NCBI RefSeq assembly: GCF_904849725.1
Contig: NC_058518.1
Coordinates: forward strand, 503,427,225 to 503,491,224
Direction: 5' to 3'
DNA length: 64,000 nt
Source: Hordeum vulgare subsp. vulgare
Taxonomy: Eukaryota; Streptophyta; Magnoliopsida; Poales; Poaceae
Positions 13,911 through 24,328 of this stretch are shown here, in pieces. Every line of letters starts with the position of its first letter. The stretch's first letter is position 1. The notes under the pieces were generated by a model. That model was given only the letters and a program-made list of their open reading frames with translations, was not told the origin of the DNA and did not search any database. The translations under genes were made by a program, and so were the position numbers.

Positions 13911-14639
13911 TGTCATGGACAGTGCTGGTACGCACCTACTGTCGGCACCTCGGGGATAGGTATGCACAAGCTATCCCCAATCCGTTTGGCGATAGGATTG
14001 CGCTGCGCCTATGTGGACAAGTTGCCTACCGTCAGGGGCCTCGGTGATAGGCTGGTACACCCTACCGCTATCGATGCTGCCGGTAGAAAAAAGATCAGAT
14101 CTTGAATTTTTCTTAAACCAAGATCAAATCTTGCTTAACTTTAGTAAAAGGATCAGTACACTGAAATTGGGTCCGCCGGCTATATCCTGCTGGATTCAGT
14201 GAGCTGACACATGATGATTTTTTGTGTTCTATGAACAGTCGCGTTCAAGTATGTATGTGTGTGCGATTGGCGCATCAATCGTAAAAATGACAGCGCCACT
14301 GGGAGCGAGCACCACCGACACGGCCGGCCGGAGACGAGACGAGGTGGAGACTCAACTATGGAGGACGGCAGTGTGAGGCCACATAGGGGAACACAAGTTA
14401 TTGCCTGCCGCTAGCTAGGCTTTAAACCCAGCCTTATCATTTTATCAGCATAAGAAGACTCGCATAAGAAATGGATATGCTGAACGAGTGGTTGCTACGC
14501 CGGTGCTCGTCCATCTCACCCTCACGGTGCTGCCGCTGCTGTCTTGTTTTGTGTGAAATATTTTGCAGTCGCTGGCCAGCGATAGTGGCCGGTGGTTCCC
14601 ACCGTTTCCGCATCGATGTCTCCTTTGACAATTAAATTT

Positions 14640-14935
14640 GCAGAGCTTAAACCAACACTTCCTCTATTTTTATGAAGGACCGCCAACAATTCTCAGAGAC
14701 AAACAACAAGAAAACTTAAGGACCGCCAAAAATATTTTCCGCCTTGGTAGATGGCGAAGGCGAATGTGTGAGAAGATCACCGTGTTAGCTTCTGGACCCA
14801 CACACCAGCAGATGCGATGCACACACTCCGATGTTGAACGGGCCCCAGGCCTGCTCACGCCCAAGGAGGAACTGCTAGATGCACCGCCTACAACGCCTCC
14901 GGGCTATCACAACAGATCAGCTGAGGGACCCCACC
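14640..14935 (-). repeat. Dispersed non-coding repeat, minus orientation
   Basis: The reverse complement matches 5405-5640 along most of its length (shared blocks CAGTTCCTCC, GATCTTCTCACACATTCGCC-like). It adjoins copy 3 with one MITE between them. Confidence 0.6.
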
Positions 14936-14940
14936 ACATA

Positions 14941-15170
14941 CTTCCCCGTTTCTTTTCAGTATGCATATAAAATTTGGTCAAAGTCAAGCTTTATAAAGTT
15001 TGACTATCTTTATATTACAAAATATCAACATTTATAATATGAAATATATTTTCAAACTACATAGTTTCAGTATTGTAGATGTTATATTTGTTTCATATAA
15101 ATTTAGTCAAACTTTACGAACTTTGATTTCAAACAAATTTTATATGCAAAGTAAAAAAACGGAGGGGGTG
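14941..15170. mobile_element. Stowaway (Tc1/mariner) MITE
   Basis: The ends CTTCCCCGTTTCTTTTCAGT and the inverse of GTAAAAAAACGGAGGGGG are inverted, with TA at the left (14939-14940). Internal AAGTTTGACTA motifs are typical of the group. Confidence 0.75.
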
Positions 15171-16085
15171 ATACTATTTTGCGTGCACCATTGTGCGGAG
15201 CGAATAATAATTTTGGCTGGTTAGTGGATCAACAGACTCAAAATCCTGTAATCTTTGGCCACGTGTGCTTTGAGCATCACATCACTAAGGTCGTTGCTTA
15301 GCTTTTGTTGTTAGTTGAGATGTCCGAGTCGAGGAACATCATGCACTTCTTTTCGTCTGCCGGGGGAAAGGAAGTCCACTACCACATAGTCTAAGTGATA
15401 TAAACCCTCCGTTTCTACATATAATTATTTTTTAAAGATTTTAATATATATTCACTTATTTATTTATTTATACTATTTTTAACTTTTTGAAAAAAAGAAC
15501 ACAGCCTCCAGCCTCCACATATCATCATGCACTTACTCATTTATTTTTATGTAGTCCATATTAAATTTTTTAAAAACAATTATTATTATATTTATAAACG
15601 GAGAGAGTACGATCGAGATAACCGTGAGCCTAGCTAGGCCCTGCCGGCCGGGCCATCCTGTGGATTCGGTGCGTTGGCACGTAATGATTTATTTGTTCTC
15701 CGAACAGGTGCATTCAAATATGTATGTGCACAGTGCACGCGAGGACGCATCGACATGAAAAGAGACAGAGCCACCGACATCGAACACCACCGACACAGCC
15801 GGCTGGAGACGAGACTCAACTATGAAGGAAGGCAGTGTGAGTGTGAGTGTGAGTGTGAGTGCGTGAGTGAAGCCACATAGAAAACACAACGTATTGCCTG
15901 CCGCTAGCTAGGCTTTAAACCCAGCCTTATCAGGATAAGAGGGATATGCTGAACGAGCGGTGAGTACACCGGTGGCGGTGATCGTTCATCTCACCATCAC
16001 GGTGCTGCTTCTGCTGTCTTCTTTTGTGTGAAATGTTTGAAGTCGCTGGCGATGGTGGTGGTTCCCACCATTTGTGAACCCAATG
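15171..16085 (+). repeat. Copy 3 of the triplicated unit, lacking the nested insertions
   Basis: It matches the right arm in direct orientation from TTTTGCGTGCACCATTGTGC to GTGGTTCCCACCATTTGTG. Around 15640 it shows the uninterrupted site of the 13093-14174 insertion. It has its own Stowaway MITE (15402-15608) and a short GTGTGA microsatellite near 15835-15862. Confidence 0.85.
15402..15608. mobile_element. Stowaway MITE in copy 3
   Basis: The ends ACCCTCCGTTTCTACATATA and ATATTTATAAACGGAGAGAGT are inverted. It is absent from the matching position of the other two copies. Confidence 0.7.
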
Positions 16086-16875
16086 ATGCTAGCTGCAACC
16101 GCGCCTGTCTGTTTGTCCTGATTTCTGAATAAGAATCTCATACGAGCTCAGGATGTCAGTTTTGGCTCAGCAGTGGAAATACTCGCTGTAACAAGTAGTG
16201 CGTTTGTAAAGTTTGATGCAAGATGAGATTGGAATGCTTCGTCCGTGAAATGCAAAATTAAATTTAACATTTGAAGATACAATTCTCTTTTTCTACACAT
16301 GTCAAAATGCGTAAGCTTTCCTTCCAAAAGCCTGCAAGTAGCATTTGAGTGTGACAATAAAACCATCAACCAAAACTTAAGTTTGCTTAGCCGCGCCGGT
16401 CTTCTAATGGCATCGCAAACCGCAATTGTATTTCACACGGACACCTCAAGTCTTAAGTTTTAGTTTGCAGAACTTAAGCTTTTGTCATTCACTCATACGA
16501 AGTTTTAAGTTTTCGTCGTTCGCTCGTATCAAGTTTCAATTGTTGAAACATTTCCATGAACTCATCAAAACATATTCAAATGGATCTTATTTGAAAATCC
16601 GCGTCACAAGAAATATGTGTGTGTGCAAACAAAGCTTAATTTGGACTTTTTTTTTAAAGGATATATAAAAGATTGACAATCGAAAGCCAAAAGAAAAATG
16701 GGACTGCATGCCACAAATCCCCTCCCCTACATACTGAAGTACTCCCACTTTTAAATCTTTAGTTCGACAAGGGAAACATGTATTATATTTAAATATTATA
16801 TTTTCAGATTTATTGTTGAATGAAGTTTCTAATGACATAATTTTATGGCATATTATATATGTTTTATTTGTTATA
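16086..16875. other. Intergenic sequence, nothing identified
   Basis: No supported gene or repeat boundary. The T-rich stretch near 16650 and a Stowaway-like AT-rich part (16745-16860) are not diagnostic. Confidence 0.45.
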
Positions 16876-16884
16876 TCAAAGACC

Positions 16885-18163
16885 AGAAACTTTGGGAGTT
16901 AGGAGAAACGGAGAGACCCCCGCGTCGCCCCCGCTAGGGCGACTCGGGCGGCGCCCAAATCCTAGCAGCCGGGGCCGCACGCTCCCTCCTCCACTCCCTT
17001 CGTCGCCGTCAGGGGACGCCGCCGGGCAACGCTCGGGGGCCGACGGCAGTGGCGGAGGCATCCCTCTCTCCCCCGTCTTCACGGGTGGTGTAGGGCCCCT
17101 GCACGCGCGGAGGCATGGCCGATCTACGGAGCGACGGCGATGGCTGCGTCGACGGCGGCTGTGGTCGTCCCTGCCTCGGGCAACGTGGCTGCAGGCACGT
17201 CGGCTGGCCGATCATGGGCAGCGGCGTGCGGCGGCTGGCCTGGTTCGGGTGGCGGCGACGGGCTATGCTGCGGCGGCGCGTCATCCGGCTTCAGATCAGC
17301 GGCGGTGTCGAGGGCCTGGTGGATTGCTCGGTGGCATCCGATCAGATCTATTCTGACCGGTGCAGCCGACAGTGGCGGTCATCTCCTCCGTCGGAGGTGG
17401 TCGGCCTGAGGCTGGGTGGTTGGATCTCGCGATCCGTCATCCAGTCCCGACTGCAAGCCGGGAAGACATAGTTGCTGGTGAAAACCGAGCCGGTGGCAGA
17501 CGATGGCGGCATTCTGCGTCGTTACCTTGATGAAGGCATCGTCGTGTAATTACTGTTGACCCACTCGTGATGCTCAGGAGCAAACCCTAAGATCTGATCA
17601 TCAAATCGGACGACGGCGGCACTACGGTGACGTGCCTCTCTTGGGAGTATCGTTTCTGGAGCAGCGCTGGATGACAGAGGAAGGCGGTGGAGCAGCTTCG
17701 TCTTGATCGAAGCTTCGATGGAGATGTCAAGTCATGCCTAGCCGACAGGTGCTACGATGTGTCGTGCCTGCTCGGCAGGTGCTACGCACAATAGATCTTT
17801 CAGAGCTTCATGTCAGGATGGACGAGCGCAGGGTGGTGGCGCCATTGGATGTCGTGGTGGCGTTGACGGATGGACGGGCTGGCAAGGGTGATACAGATCT
17901 CTCTCCTGAAGATGGGATAGTGGTTCGATGATGATGGCGGCTTCTAAAACGTGTGCAAGCGGTATACGATTTAGGTTTGCCGCACCATTTGTTGTTCCGA
18001 TACGTTATAGGGATGTATCGATGATGACAATGGTTTTTGATATGGAGAGTAAGAGGACTCAATATTATCATGCTTGTAAGTGTGAGTGGTTGCTTCGGAT
18101 GGCTTGATGTATGCATCGATTGATGCAGAGGCCCAGGGTTGAACCTCCTTTAAAAAAAGTTAT
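16885..18163 (+). mobile_element. Non-autonomous LINE-like retroposon with 9-bp target duplication
   Basis: TCAAAGACC flanks the element at 16876-16884 and 18164-18172. The 5' part is GC-rich. The 3' end reads GATGCAGAGGCCC ... CCTCCTTTAAAAAAA, matching the tail of the LINE ending at 52609. The frames inside show no reverse transcriptase or other domain. It probably depends on LINE enzymes that recognise the shared tail. Confidence 0.8.
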
Positions 18164-18193
18164 TCAAAGACCTATATATCCATATCTAGCTTA

Positions 18194-18987
18194 TCTCTTC
18201 CTAATAATAAAGCGCCGTTCGCTTCTGTTGTCCGTCGTGTCACTTTTACAAAAAAGCCCCTTACGTTTCCTGAAATCAAACCGCAGTCCGAATTTAAGTC
18301 AGAAAAGAATTTTTTTTTTTTGCATTTTTCACAAAACCCCTGATGTTTCAGGTAATCAACCCGCAGTCCGGATTTAAGTCAGAAAACGAATCGTTTTTTG
18401 TATTTTTCAGTAAACCCCCTTATGTTTCAGGTAATCAACCCGCAATACGAATTTAAGTCAGCCGAAACGTTTTTTTCGTTTTAACAAAAAACTTGACTTT
18501 CAGTTAATCAATCCACATTTTATCTAAAACAAAATTATCCATATCTTTTAAACCGTAACTCCGATTTTAACATGTTATATATGAAATTTGATTAAAAAAA
18601 TGTGTAGAATCTAAATAGGATGTTATTTTTAGTTGTTGAATACTTCTTAAATATTAGTTTTGATGCAAACTTAATCTGTAGTGCACGGTCCTCTTTTCTC
18701 TATTTCCGACGACGATACGAATTGCAATAAACATCCACTAAATTAAAACCAAATTGAGAGGAAAGAAAACATCGTTAACCACATATGCACACCTTTGAAA
18801 AATCTTGTGGGGGAGAAACAACATATTTCTCATCTTATTCCGAGTGACTGTACATTCAAACGCGTTTTGGTTCTATGAACACTAAGACCATCGTCGGCAA
18901 CACAAATGTGGTGACATGTAAAAATATATTGTATTCAGAGCGTGTGTTATTTTCTCTTCCGTTGCAACGCACGGACTTTTTTATTAG
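18194..18987 (+). mobile_element. Helitron candidate with internal 78-bp tandem repeats
   Basis: It starts TCTCTTCCTAATAATAAAGC after an A and ends near TTGCAACGCACGGACTTTTT with ATTAG before T. Both resemble grass Helitron termini. Three units of about 78 bp (near 18246, 18324 and 18402; shared block GTAATCAACCCGCA plus ATTTAAGTCAG) lie at the 5' side. No Rep/helicase is encoded. A terminal hairpin was not verified. Confidence 0.5.
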
Positions 18988-19231
18988 TAATTCCTATTGA
19001 AGAGAGTTCCTAGTAACGCACTCAAAATGAAAGTTTGATAGGGCCCGGCCACTAACTTGAAACAGTGAGCATACGTGCTGGATGGCATCCTGACAATTAA
19101 TTTTCCCGATAGGTTAAACGAATAAATTTTTTATTCCAATTAATTGGATGATACCTCACGCGTTACTATGGTAATTCGAATGAACTAGATGATACCGCTT
19201 ATCGGGTTTTCCTGGAGCACTCAGTCCAAGA
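18988..19231. other. Intergenic sequence, nothing identified
   Basis: Short AT-rich stretch between the Helitron candidate and the 14-bp duplicated target; no gene seen. Confidence 0.4.
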
Positions 19232-19635
19232 GACATGAACTATAGTTTTTTTTTGAACAAAGGATCACAAAAAGTCCGACTTCGAATTTACAAAGTCATC
19301 AATCAACCAGGATTACAGCCACAACATTAGAGCATCTCCAAGAGCATATCCATATTTGCTCTCAATACCCAAAAACTGCTTTTTTAGATATTAGGGGCAA
19401 CAAACTAGCTCCAAGAGCATACTCATAAATGGTCCCCACCAAAAAAATTTAGGTCACTAACCAAAATCTAGCCCTAGAATTGGCATATATGGGTATTGTG
19501 AGGGCAAATACTCATCCGACCCAAATCTCGCGCGGGAACTGGAAACCGCTCGCGCGCGGAAGTTTCCCTCGTCACCTCGCCTCCCCGCCCGACCCCGCCA
19601 CTGCATGCTGCCATCGCGCCGGCCGCCGCCGCGCC

Positions 19636-21347
19636 ATGGATGAGGGGGCCGTCGACCCCGTCACCTCCGTCGCCCCTCCCGCCGCCCTGCCTGCTGCCCC
19701 CGCGGCCACGACGTCCAAGCCGAAGGCCGCCCGGTGCCTAGGGTTGGCGAAGCCGCCGCGGCCGGTCGCCGCGACCCCCGCTTCTCCTGGCACGCTGGAG
19801 AGCGCCGCCGAGCCTGCTCCGACCGTCGCCCCGTCGAAGAAGAAGGGCACGGCAAAGCGGCCTCCCCGGGACCCGGCGCTCGCGGCGAAGAAGAAGGCGG
19901 CCAAGAAGGTCGTGGCGGCGCCTCTGCCGCCATCTGCGACCGTGCACGCCCCGCCGCCATGCCCTCCCGCACCTCAGACGGCTCAATCACGGCCGATTGT
20001 GTCCGTGCCGGCGTCGCCGACGGCCACCACGGGTACTGCCCTCATGGTGCTCGACCAAATGCCCGCAAGGTAATTGCATTGTTTTTTTGTTTTTAAATTC
20101 CTGTTTGTTGTATGTTTGATTTGTAGTCAAATGCAATTCATTTGTAGTACAAATTCCGTGTAATTCTTGTATGCACATGAATTAGTGGTAATTCTTGTAG
20201 TATGAATTAGTGGTAATGTTGCCTATGTATGGTTTATTGTATATAGCATGGACGATGAGGATTTTCTCAAGTTTACTTGTGGAGACATGCCATCACAAGA
20301 ATTTGCCCATGATGATGTTGCATCTCAAGATGGCGGAGAAGGTTTTGTGGATGAACCTACAAACAATGGTGAAGGTTTTGTGGATGAACCAACTCCACGT
20401 AGGGCGGTGCGAGGAGCAAATTTCACACAAAAGGAAGATGAGGCTTTGTGCCATGCATGGAGGTCGGTTGGCATTGATCCCATCACCGAGAATGAACAAT
20501 CAACCAACACCTATTGGGAGCGTATCCATGATCACTTTGAAAAACACTCCAAGTTTATAAGAAGCCAAATTTCACTCCAACATCGTTTTCAAACCATCAA
20601 CACCGATTGCTCCAAGTGGTCGGGTTGCTTAGCTCAAGTGGATCGTCTCAACCCAAGTGGGACTAGTGCAATAGACAAGGTATGCATGTCCTCAACTTGG
20701 TTTCTTTTGTTCTCATATTGGTTTCTTTTTTGCTAACTTGATTCTTTTTTGTGTGGACCAACATTGCTCAAAATTTGTTCATGGGCAAACCAAAGAAGAA
20801 AGGTGGCAAGCCCGGGAAATCTTTCACTTTACACCATTGTTGGAGAATTCTTGAGAACGATGAGAAGTGGAAGAACCGTGCCTCCAATGAGATTCCAAAC
20901 AAGAGGAAAGCCCCTTCTACCTCGGTTGGAGAGGGTTTGGTGGTTGACACCGATGATGAAGGCTCAAGTAGCCCCACTCCTCTTTCTTCGGTCAATAGAA
21001 AGAGGCCCGATGGAAGAAAGAAAGCAAAAGACAACCGGGCAAAGGGAGGTGAGAACTTGTACAAGGAGTCCTTGGAGAACATGATGGCGGTGAGAAGGGA
21101 GCTCGCCTCTAAAAGAAGGGAGGCAAAGAACAAGGAGATTGAAGAGAGGAGGCAAGCCGAGGAGAGGAAGGTGGCCGCCGAGGAGAGGAGGGCGGCGGCC
21201 GAGGAGAGGAGGGCGTCAGCCGAGGAGAAGCTTGCAGAAATCGAAGAGAGGAAGGTGTCCAATGAGGAGATGCTCAAGAGGATTGAACAAGAACAAAAGA
21301 TCATGTTCATGGATGCAAGTGGTTTAGATGAGAAGGGTCGTCCTTAG
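19636..21347 (+). CDS. Harbinger ORF1-like Myb/SANT (trihelix) protein with NAM-associated C-terminal domain
   Basis: Proposed coding segments are 19636-20069, 20247-20679 and about 20757-21347. The first two join in frame (donor AAG|GTAATT, acceptor TATATAG). The N-terminus is Pro/Ala/Lys-rich. Segment 2 has the SANT-like helix region (TQKEDEALCHAWRSVGIDP, then YWERIHDHF). Segment 3 has the NAM-associated C-terminal region (FTLHHCWRILENDEKW) followed by a charged Glu/Arg/Ala coiled coil with AEERRA repeats. Such proteins bind the transposon ends and import the transposase. Two oddities suggest damage: the acceptor of segment 3 reads GG instead of AG (TTTTGTGTGG|ACC), and the TAG at 21345 is followed by 45 more open codons. 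The start ATG at 19636 is chosen because upstream sequence is element leader. Confidence 0.78.
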
Positions 21348-21485
21348 TACGAGCTTTGTCGTGACCAAATCTTGATGTCAAGAGGGTATGGTGGTGGAGG
21401 TGGTGGCGGCTATGGTGGTGGTGGAGGTGGTGGCGGCAATGGTGGAGGTGGCGGTGGCTATGGTGGTGGCAATGATGCCATATGA
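21348..21485 (+). pseudogene. Gly-rich C-terminal tail cut off by an in-frame TAG
   Basis: The reading frame of the Myb/SANT protein continues after TAG (21345-21347) as YELCRDQILMSRGY, then runs of Gly with Tyr and Asn, ending NDAI-stop at 21485. The matching frame and biased Gly codons indicate a former C-terminus separated by one nonsense change. Confidence 0.7.
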
Positions 21486-23255
21486 GAGTTGTGGTGTTGT
21501 TCTATGCACCGACGAACTCTTATTTTGTGTTGATGATGCATCGATAACTATCTATTCGTGGTGTTGTTCTATGCACCGATGAACTTTTATCTTATGTTGA
21601 TGATGCACTTTGTGATTGGTGATGCATTTTGCTACCGGTTTTATGGATAGTGATGAACTTCTATGATGGATTTGAATGAGTGTGCAATTGTTTGAATTAT
21701 CTTGTGCATGATTTCTATTAAATTCGGATTATATTGTGTTGGTGTATGATAAATGTTGGAGAGAAGTAGAGAGAAGGAAATGATCAAAACAATGAAACCA
21801 GTTTTTGGGTATCCAAATATGGGTAAGCTTGAAAAGCAGAATTTTTTTTGGATACCCAAACCTTCTCTCTCCTCTACCCATAATGGTTTTGACTATCCAA
21901 AATATGGGTATGCTCTTGGAGATGCTCTTACAACTCGAACAACATTGCCAAAAAACTAAAAAAAATGATCCATGGCCAAATGATACAAGGATGCCTAAAG
22001 CACAGCTTACCACCCAATACAAGTATACAACAAGCACATGTAATAAGAGGGAAATGAAGCTCCGCTTGTTGAAGGAGTCACCCTTCTTGCTTGAACAGCA
22101 CATCTGAAGGCAAGAGCAGCAGCAAGGAGAAATAAGTTGCCTAGAGAGCGATCTCACCATTGCCTGCAATGGGACCAAAAGCACCACACACCAAACTTTT
22201 CCTCGCCAAAGAGGGCCCCTACCCCCTCATCCCAGTTCGAAGGACGCCACACCATCGAACGAGGTGTTCACCATAAAACAAGAGGATGTACAAGCAGGAA
22301 ACCAAACAGACATGCCAGCCACACGTAAGCGCCTCGCCGCACCAAGAGCACCATGATAGCCACACCGCTGCAAACAAGTGTTGTTGAAACGAACAATGGG
22401 CAAGCTGATGGAATGACTTGTTGTAGCAGAAATAAACAGAGAGCTCAAGAGCAACCGACTCACACCCACGCAAAGAATTGCTGTCACGGAAATGGCACCG
22501 GTGCTATGCAAGCCGCCACAACAACCGGCACCGGAAGGAGAACCCTCCTTTGCAGAGGCTGAAGGTAATCCTCCTTTTCTAAAAAAGGAAGGGGAACCCT
22601 TTCCCCTCCCACCCGGCTGATGTAGAAGGTGTCTGTGAGCACCAAACATAGGATAGCAGCCAAAGACTCGTCGGACCTCGAACACCGCTGAACGAAAAGC
22701 TCAGAAGGCCAACACAAACCACCCAAGGCGCCACACACCTGCACCCCCTTACTAGACAATGCACCCAATGAGGTCAAAACAATGGACAACGATGTCGCCA
22801 AATCCGCACGGGATTACGAGCTCTCTCCATGGATCGGGGGTGGAGAGATAGTGGAGCAGGTATACTCAGTGATGCCTTCAAGGTGGAACGCAACGCTCAC
22901 AAGCGTTGTTACCGACGGGTTGGTCAAACTAACCAAGGATTTCTCCTAGCCCCGTGCTCGCAACTCCCAACGCATCAACCAACCGGATAGGCGAGCAAGC
23001 CTTGCTTGCGAGATCTCGCGGGGAGTGAGTCAAATCAGGGGGGTAACTTGCACATCCCACGAATGGAGATCAAATCCGCTGATAACCCACCGCTCTCGCG
23101 AACCCCACCGCCCACACGTCAAGGGATACCGTCCTGCACATGTGGCCGCTCCGGCCGATCGGAAGAAACCGCCCGCCAGCCCGAGGCCGCCGCCTCGAGG
23201 CCAAAAGACCCTCCACCCAAGCAGGGGAGTAGCCCAGGCCTCGCCACCATCCTTA

Positions 23256-23530
23256 GAGCAAGTACAATAAGGTACAGTCAGCAGGCTGTAAGGATTAAAA
23301 TACTATATTTGTGCTGAGTTGGATGAGAGAGAAGAGGAGAGAGAAGGGAAGCGGGCTCTTCGTGAAGAGCTAGCTCTAGCACGTGCTTCTAGGTGCTTTG
23401 TGAGAATGAAAGGTGGGCCATATATGATAAAAGTAGTACTCTTTTATAGCTAACTATTGTACAAACTAGCTATAAGATGGGCTATAAGATGGTTTATAGC
23501 CAGCAGTTGGCTATACTATTAACCATGCTC
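23256..23530. mobile_element. Tourist-like MITE
   Basis: It begins GAGCAAGTACAATAAGGTAC and ends with the inverse-type CTATACTATTAACCATGCTC. TTA flanks both ends (23253-23255 and 23531-23533). It sits inside the antisense retroposon. Confidence 0.8.
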
Positions 23531-23711
23531 TTATCAGCAGCCACACAAGATTGCCTGGTGGCTACCTTTGGCAGTGGCGAGGGAAAGGGTGGGATGGAAT
23601 GGTGGCTGTGACAGAAATCCTATTCGCCCTCGTATTGCCCATGGGGGTGACGCGTGGGCCAAAACTTTCGCTGCTCTGCTCTTCTTTGGGTTGCAAGGAC
23701 ATGAACTATAG

Positions 23712-24328
23712 TGACCACACATCTATCGAGGTAACAACGTCCGTGGGTGCCGCGTCGTTGCACCAACAATAAATTTACGGCGCTTAGTCATGGCTCTTGA
23801 ACAAAAAGCCTTGCTAGCCCACCCACACATCATGGCTACCGCGTCGTTGGCACGAACTCCACGACCGCCACCATCAACCACTGTCCCGGGGATGTCGCCC
23901 CAGATGCCAACCCTCGTCGCTGATAGTGGCCTCCCTCGTCATTAGGTCGCATGCTTTGCCACCGCTACCTCTGGCCAAGCCAGATCCAGCCACCACCTAC
24001 ACATGCACAACTACGACAACAACACCTATTGCCCGTCCGTGCTGAAAGCGCAAACATGGACCCGTCAAGCACAGTGCACCACCTCACTATCGCACGCCGT
24101 AACCCATCTCGTAGATCACCTGCGCCCATGACTCCGCTTGTAGGCACAAAGCATCGCCCACCTTCGCGTCATGCATCACAACACCACGGCCACTAAGGGT
24201 GGAGAAACCAAATCCAGCGAAGCCCTACCACGATCCGACCGCTCACGATGCCGCCGCCGCCCCCGCGGCTTGACCACGCTTCCAAGTATATGTAGCCACC
24301 TTGTGATAAGCGGTGAAGAAAGGTGCCC
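23712..24328. other. GC-rich repeat-like flank, no gene supported
   Basis: Pro/Arg/His-rich frames on both strands with no domain; probably part of another retroposon. The last bases before the LARD are TGCCC. Confidence 0.4.

Larger units (their letters stand above)
13093..14174. mobile_element. Insertion in the right arm with inverted ends and an 8-bp flanking repeat
   Basis: The 8-mer GCCGGCTA flanks it at 13086-13093 and 14175-14182. Copy 3 has an empty site in the matching place. The ends (AATTTCACTGTTTTGATC / GATCAGTACACTGAAATT) are inverted. An 8-bp duplication would fit hAT-like elements, but the ends are not diagnostic and the junction may be off by a few bases. No coding capacity. 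Confidence 0.6.
12802..14620 (+). repeat. Inverted-repeat right arm (copy 2 of a triplicated unit)
   Basis: This is the reverse-complement partner of 9810-11205 and matches copy 3 (15171-16085) in direct orientation. The inner end starts ATTGTCATGGTGGTGACACT; the outer end is GGTGGTTCCCACCGTTTCCG. It carries an insertion at 13093-14174 with a nested mini-CACTA and, unlike the left arm, a Stowaway MITE. Confidence 0.85.
19330..21927 (+). mobile_element. PIF/Harbinger-like transposon carrying only the Myb/SANT ORF
   Basis: The inverted ends GAGCATCTCCAAGAGCATAT and the inverse of ATGCTCTTGGAGATGCTC match at nearly every position. TTA is duplicated on both sides (19327-19329 and 21928-21930). 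The element encodes the ORF1-type DNA-binding protein but no DDE transposase, so it is non-autonomous. Confidence 0.85.
19246..23697 (-). mobile_element. Antisense retroposon with 14-bp target duplication, hit by two DNA elements
   Basis: GACATGAACTATAG flanks the block at 19232-19245 and 23698-23711. A T run at 19246-19254 is the poly(A) tail of a minus-strand element. Removing the nested Harbinger (19330-21927) and Tourist MITE (23256-23530) leaves about 1.57 kb of GC-rich sequence without a recognisable domain. It is either a non-autonomous LINE derivative or a retrocopy of an unknown transcript. Confidence 0.8.

Noticed and set aside
15833..15866. GTGTGA repeats as a CRISPR-like or regulatory array
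   Set aside because: A six-base microsatellite without spacers, in a plant sequence.
17140..17409. Ala/Gly-rich ORFs at 16.9-17.9 kb as a gene
   Set aside because: They sit inside a retroposon bounded by a 9-bp duplication, and no frame carries a domain.
22227..22685. 152-codon minus-strand ORF
   Set aside because: It overlaps other frames and has no family resemblance. It lies in the antisense retroposon, so I left it as part of that element.
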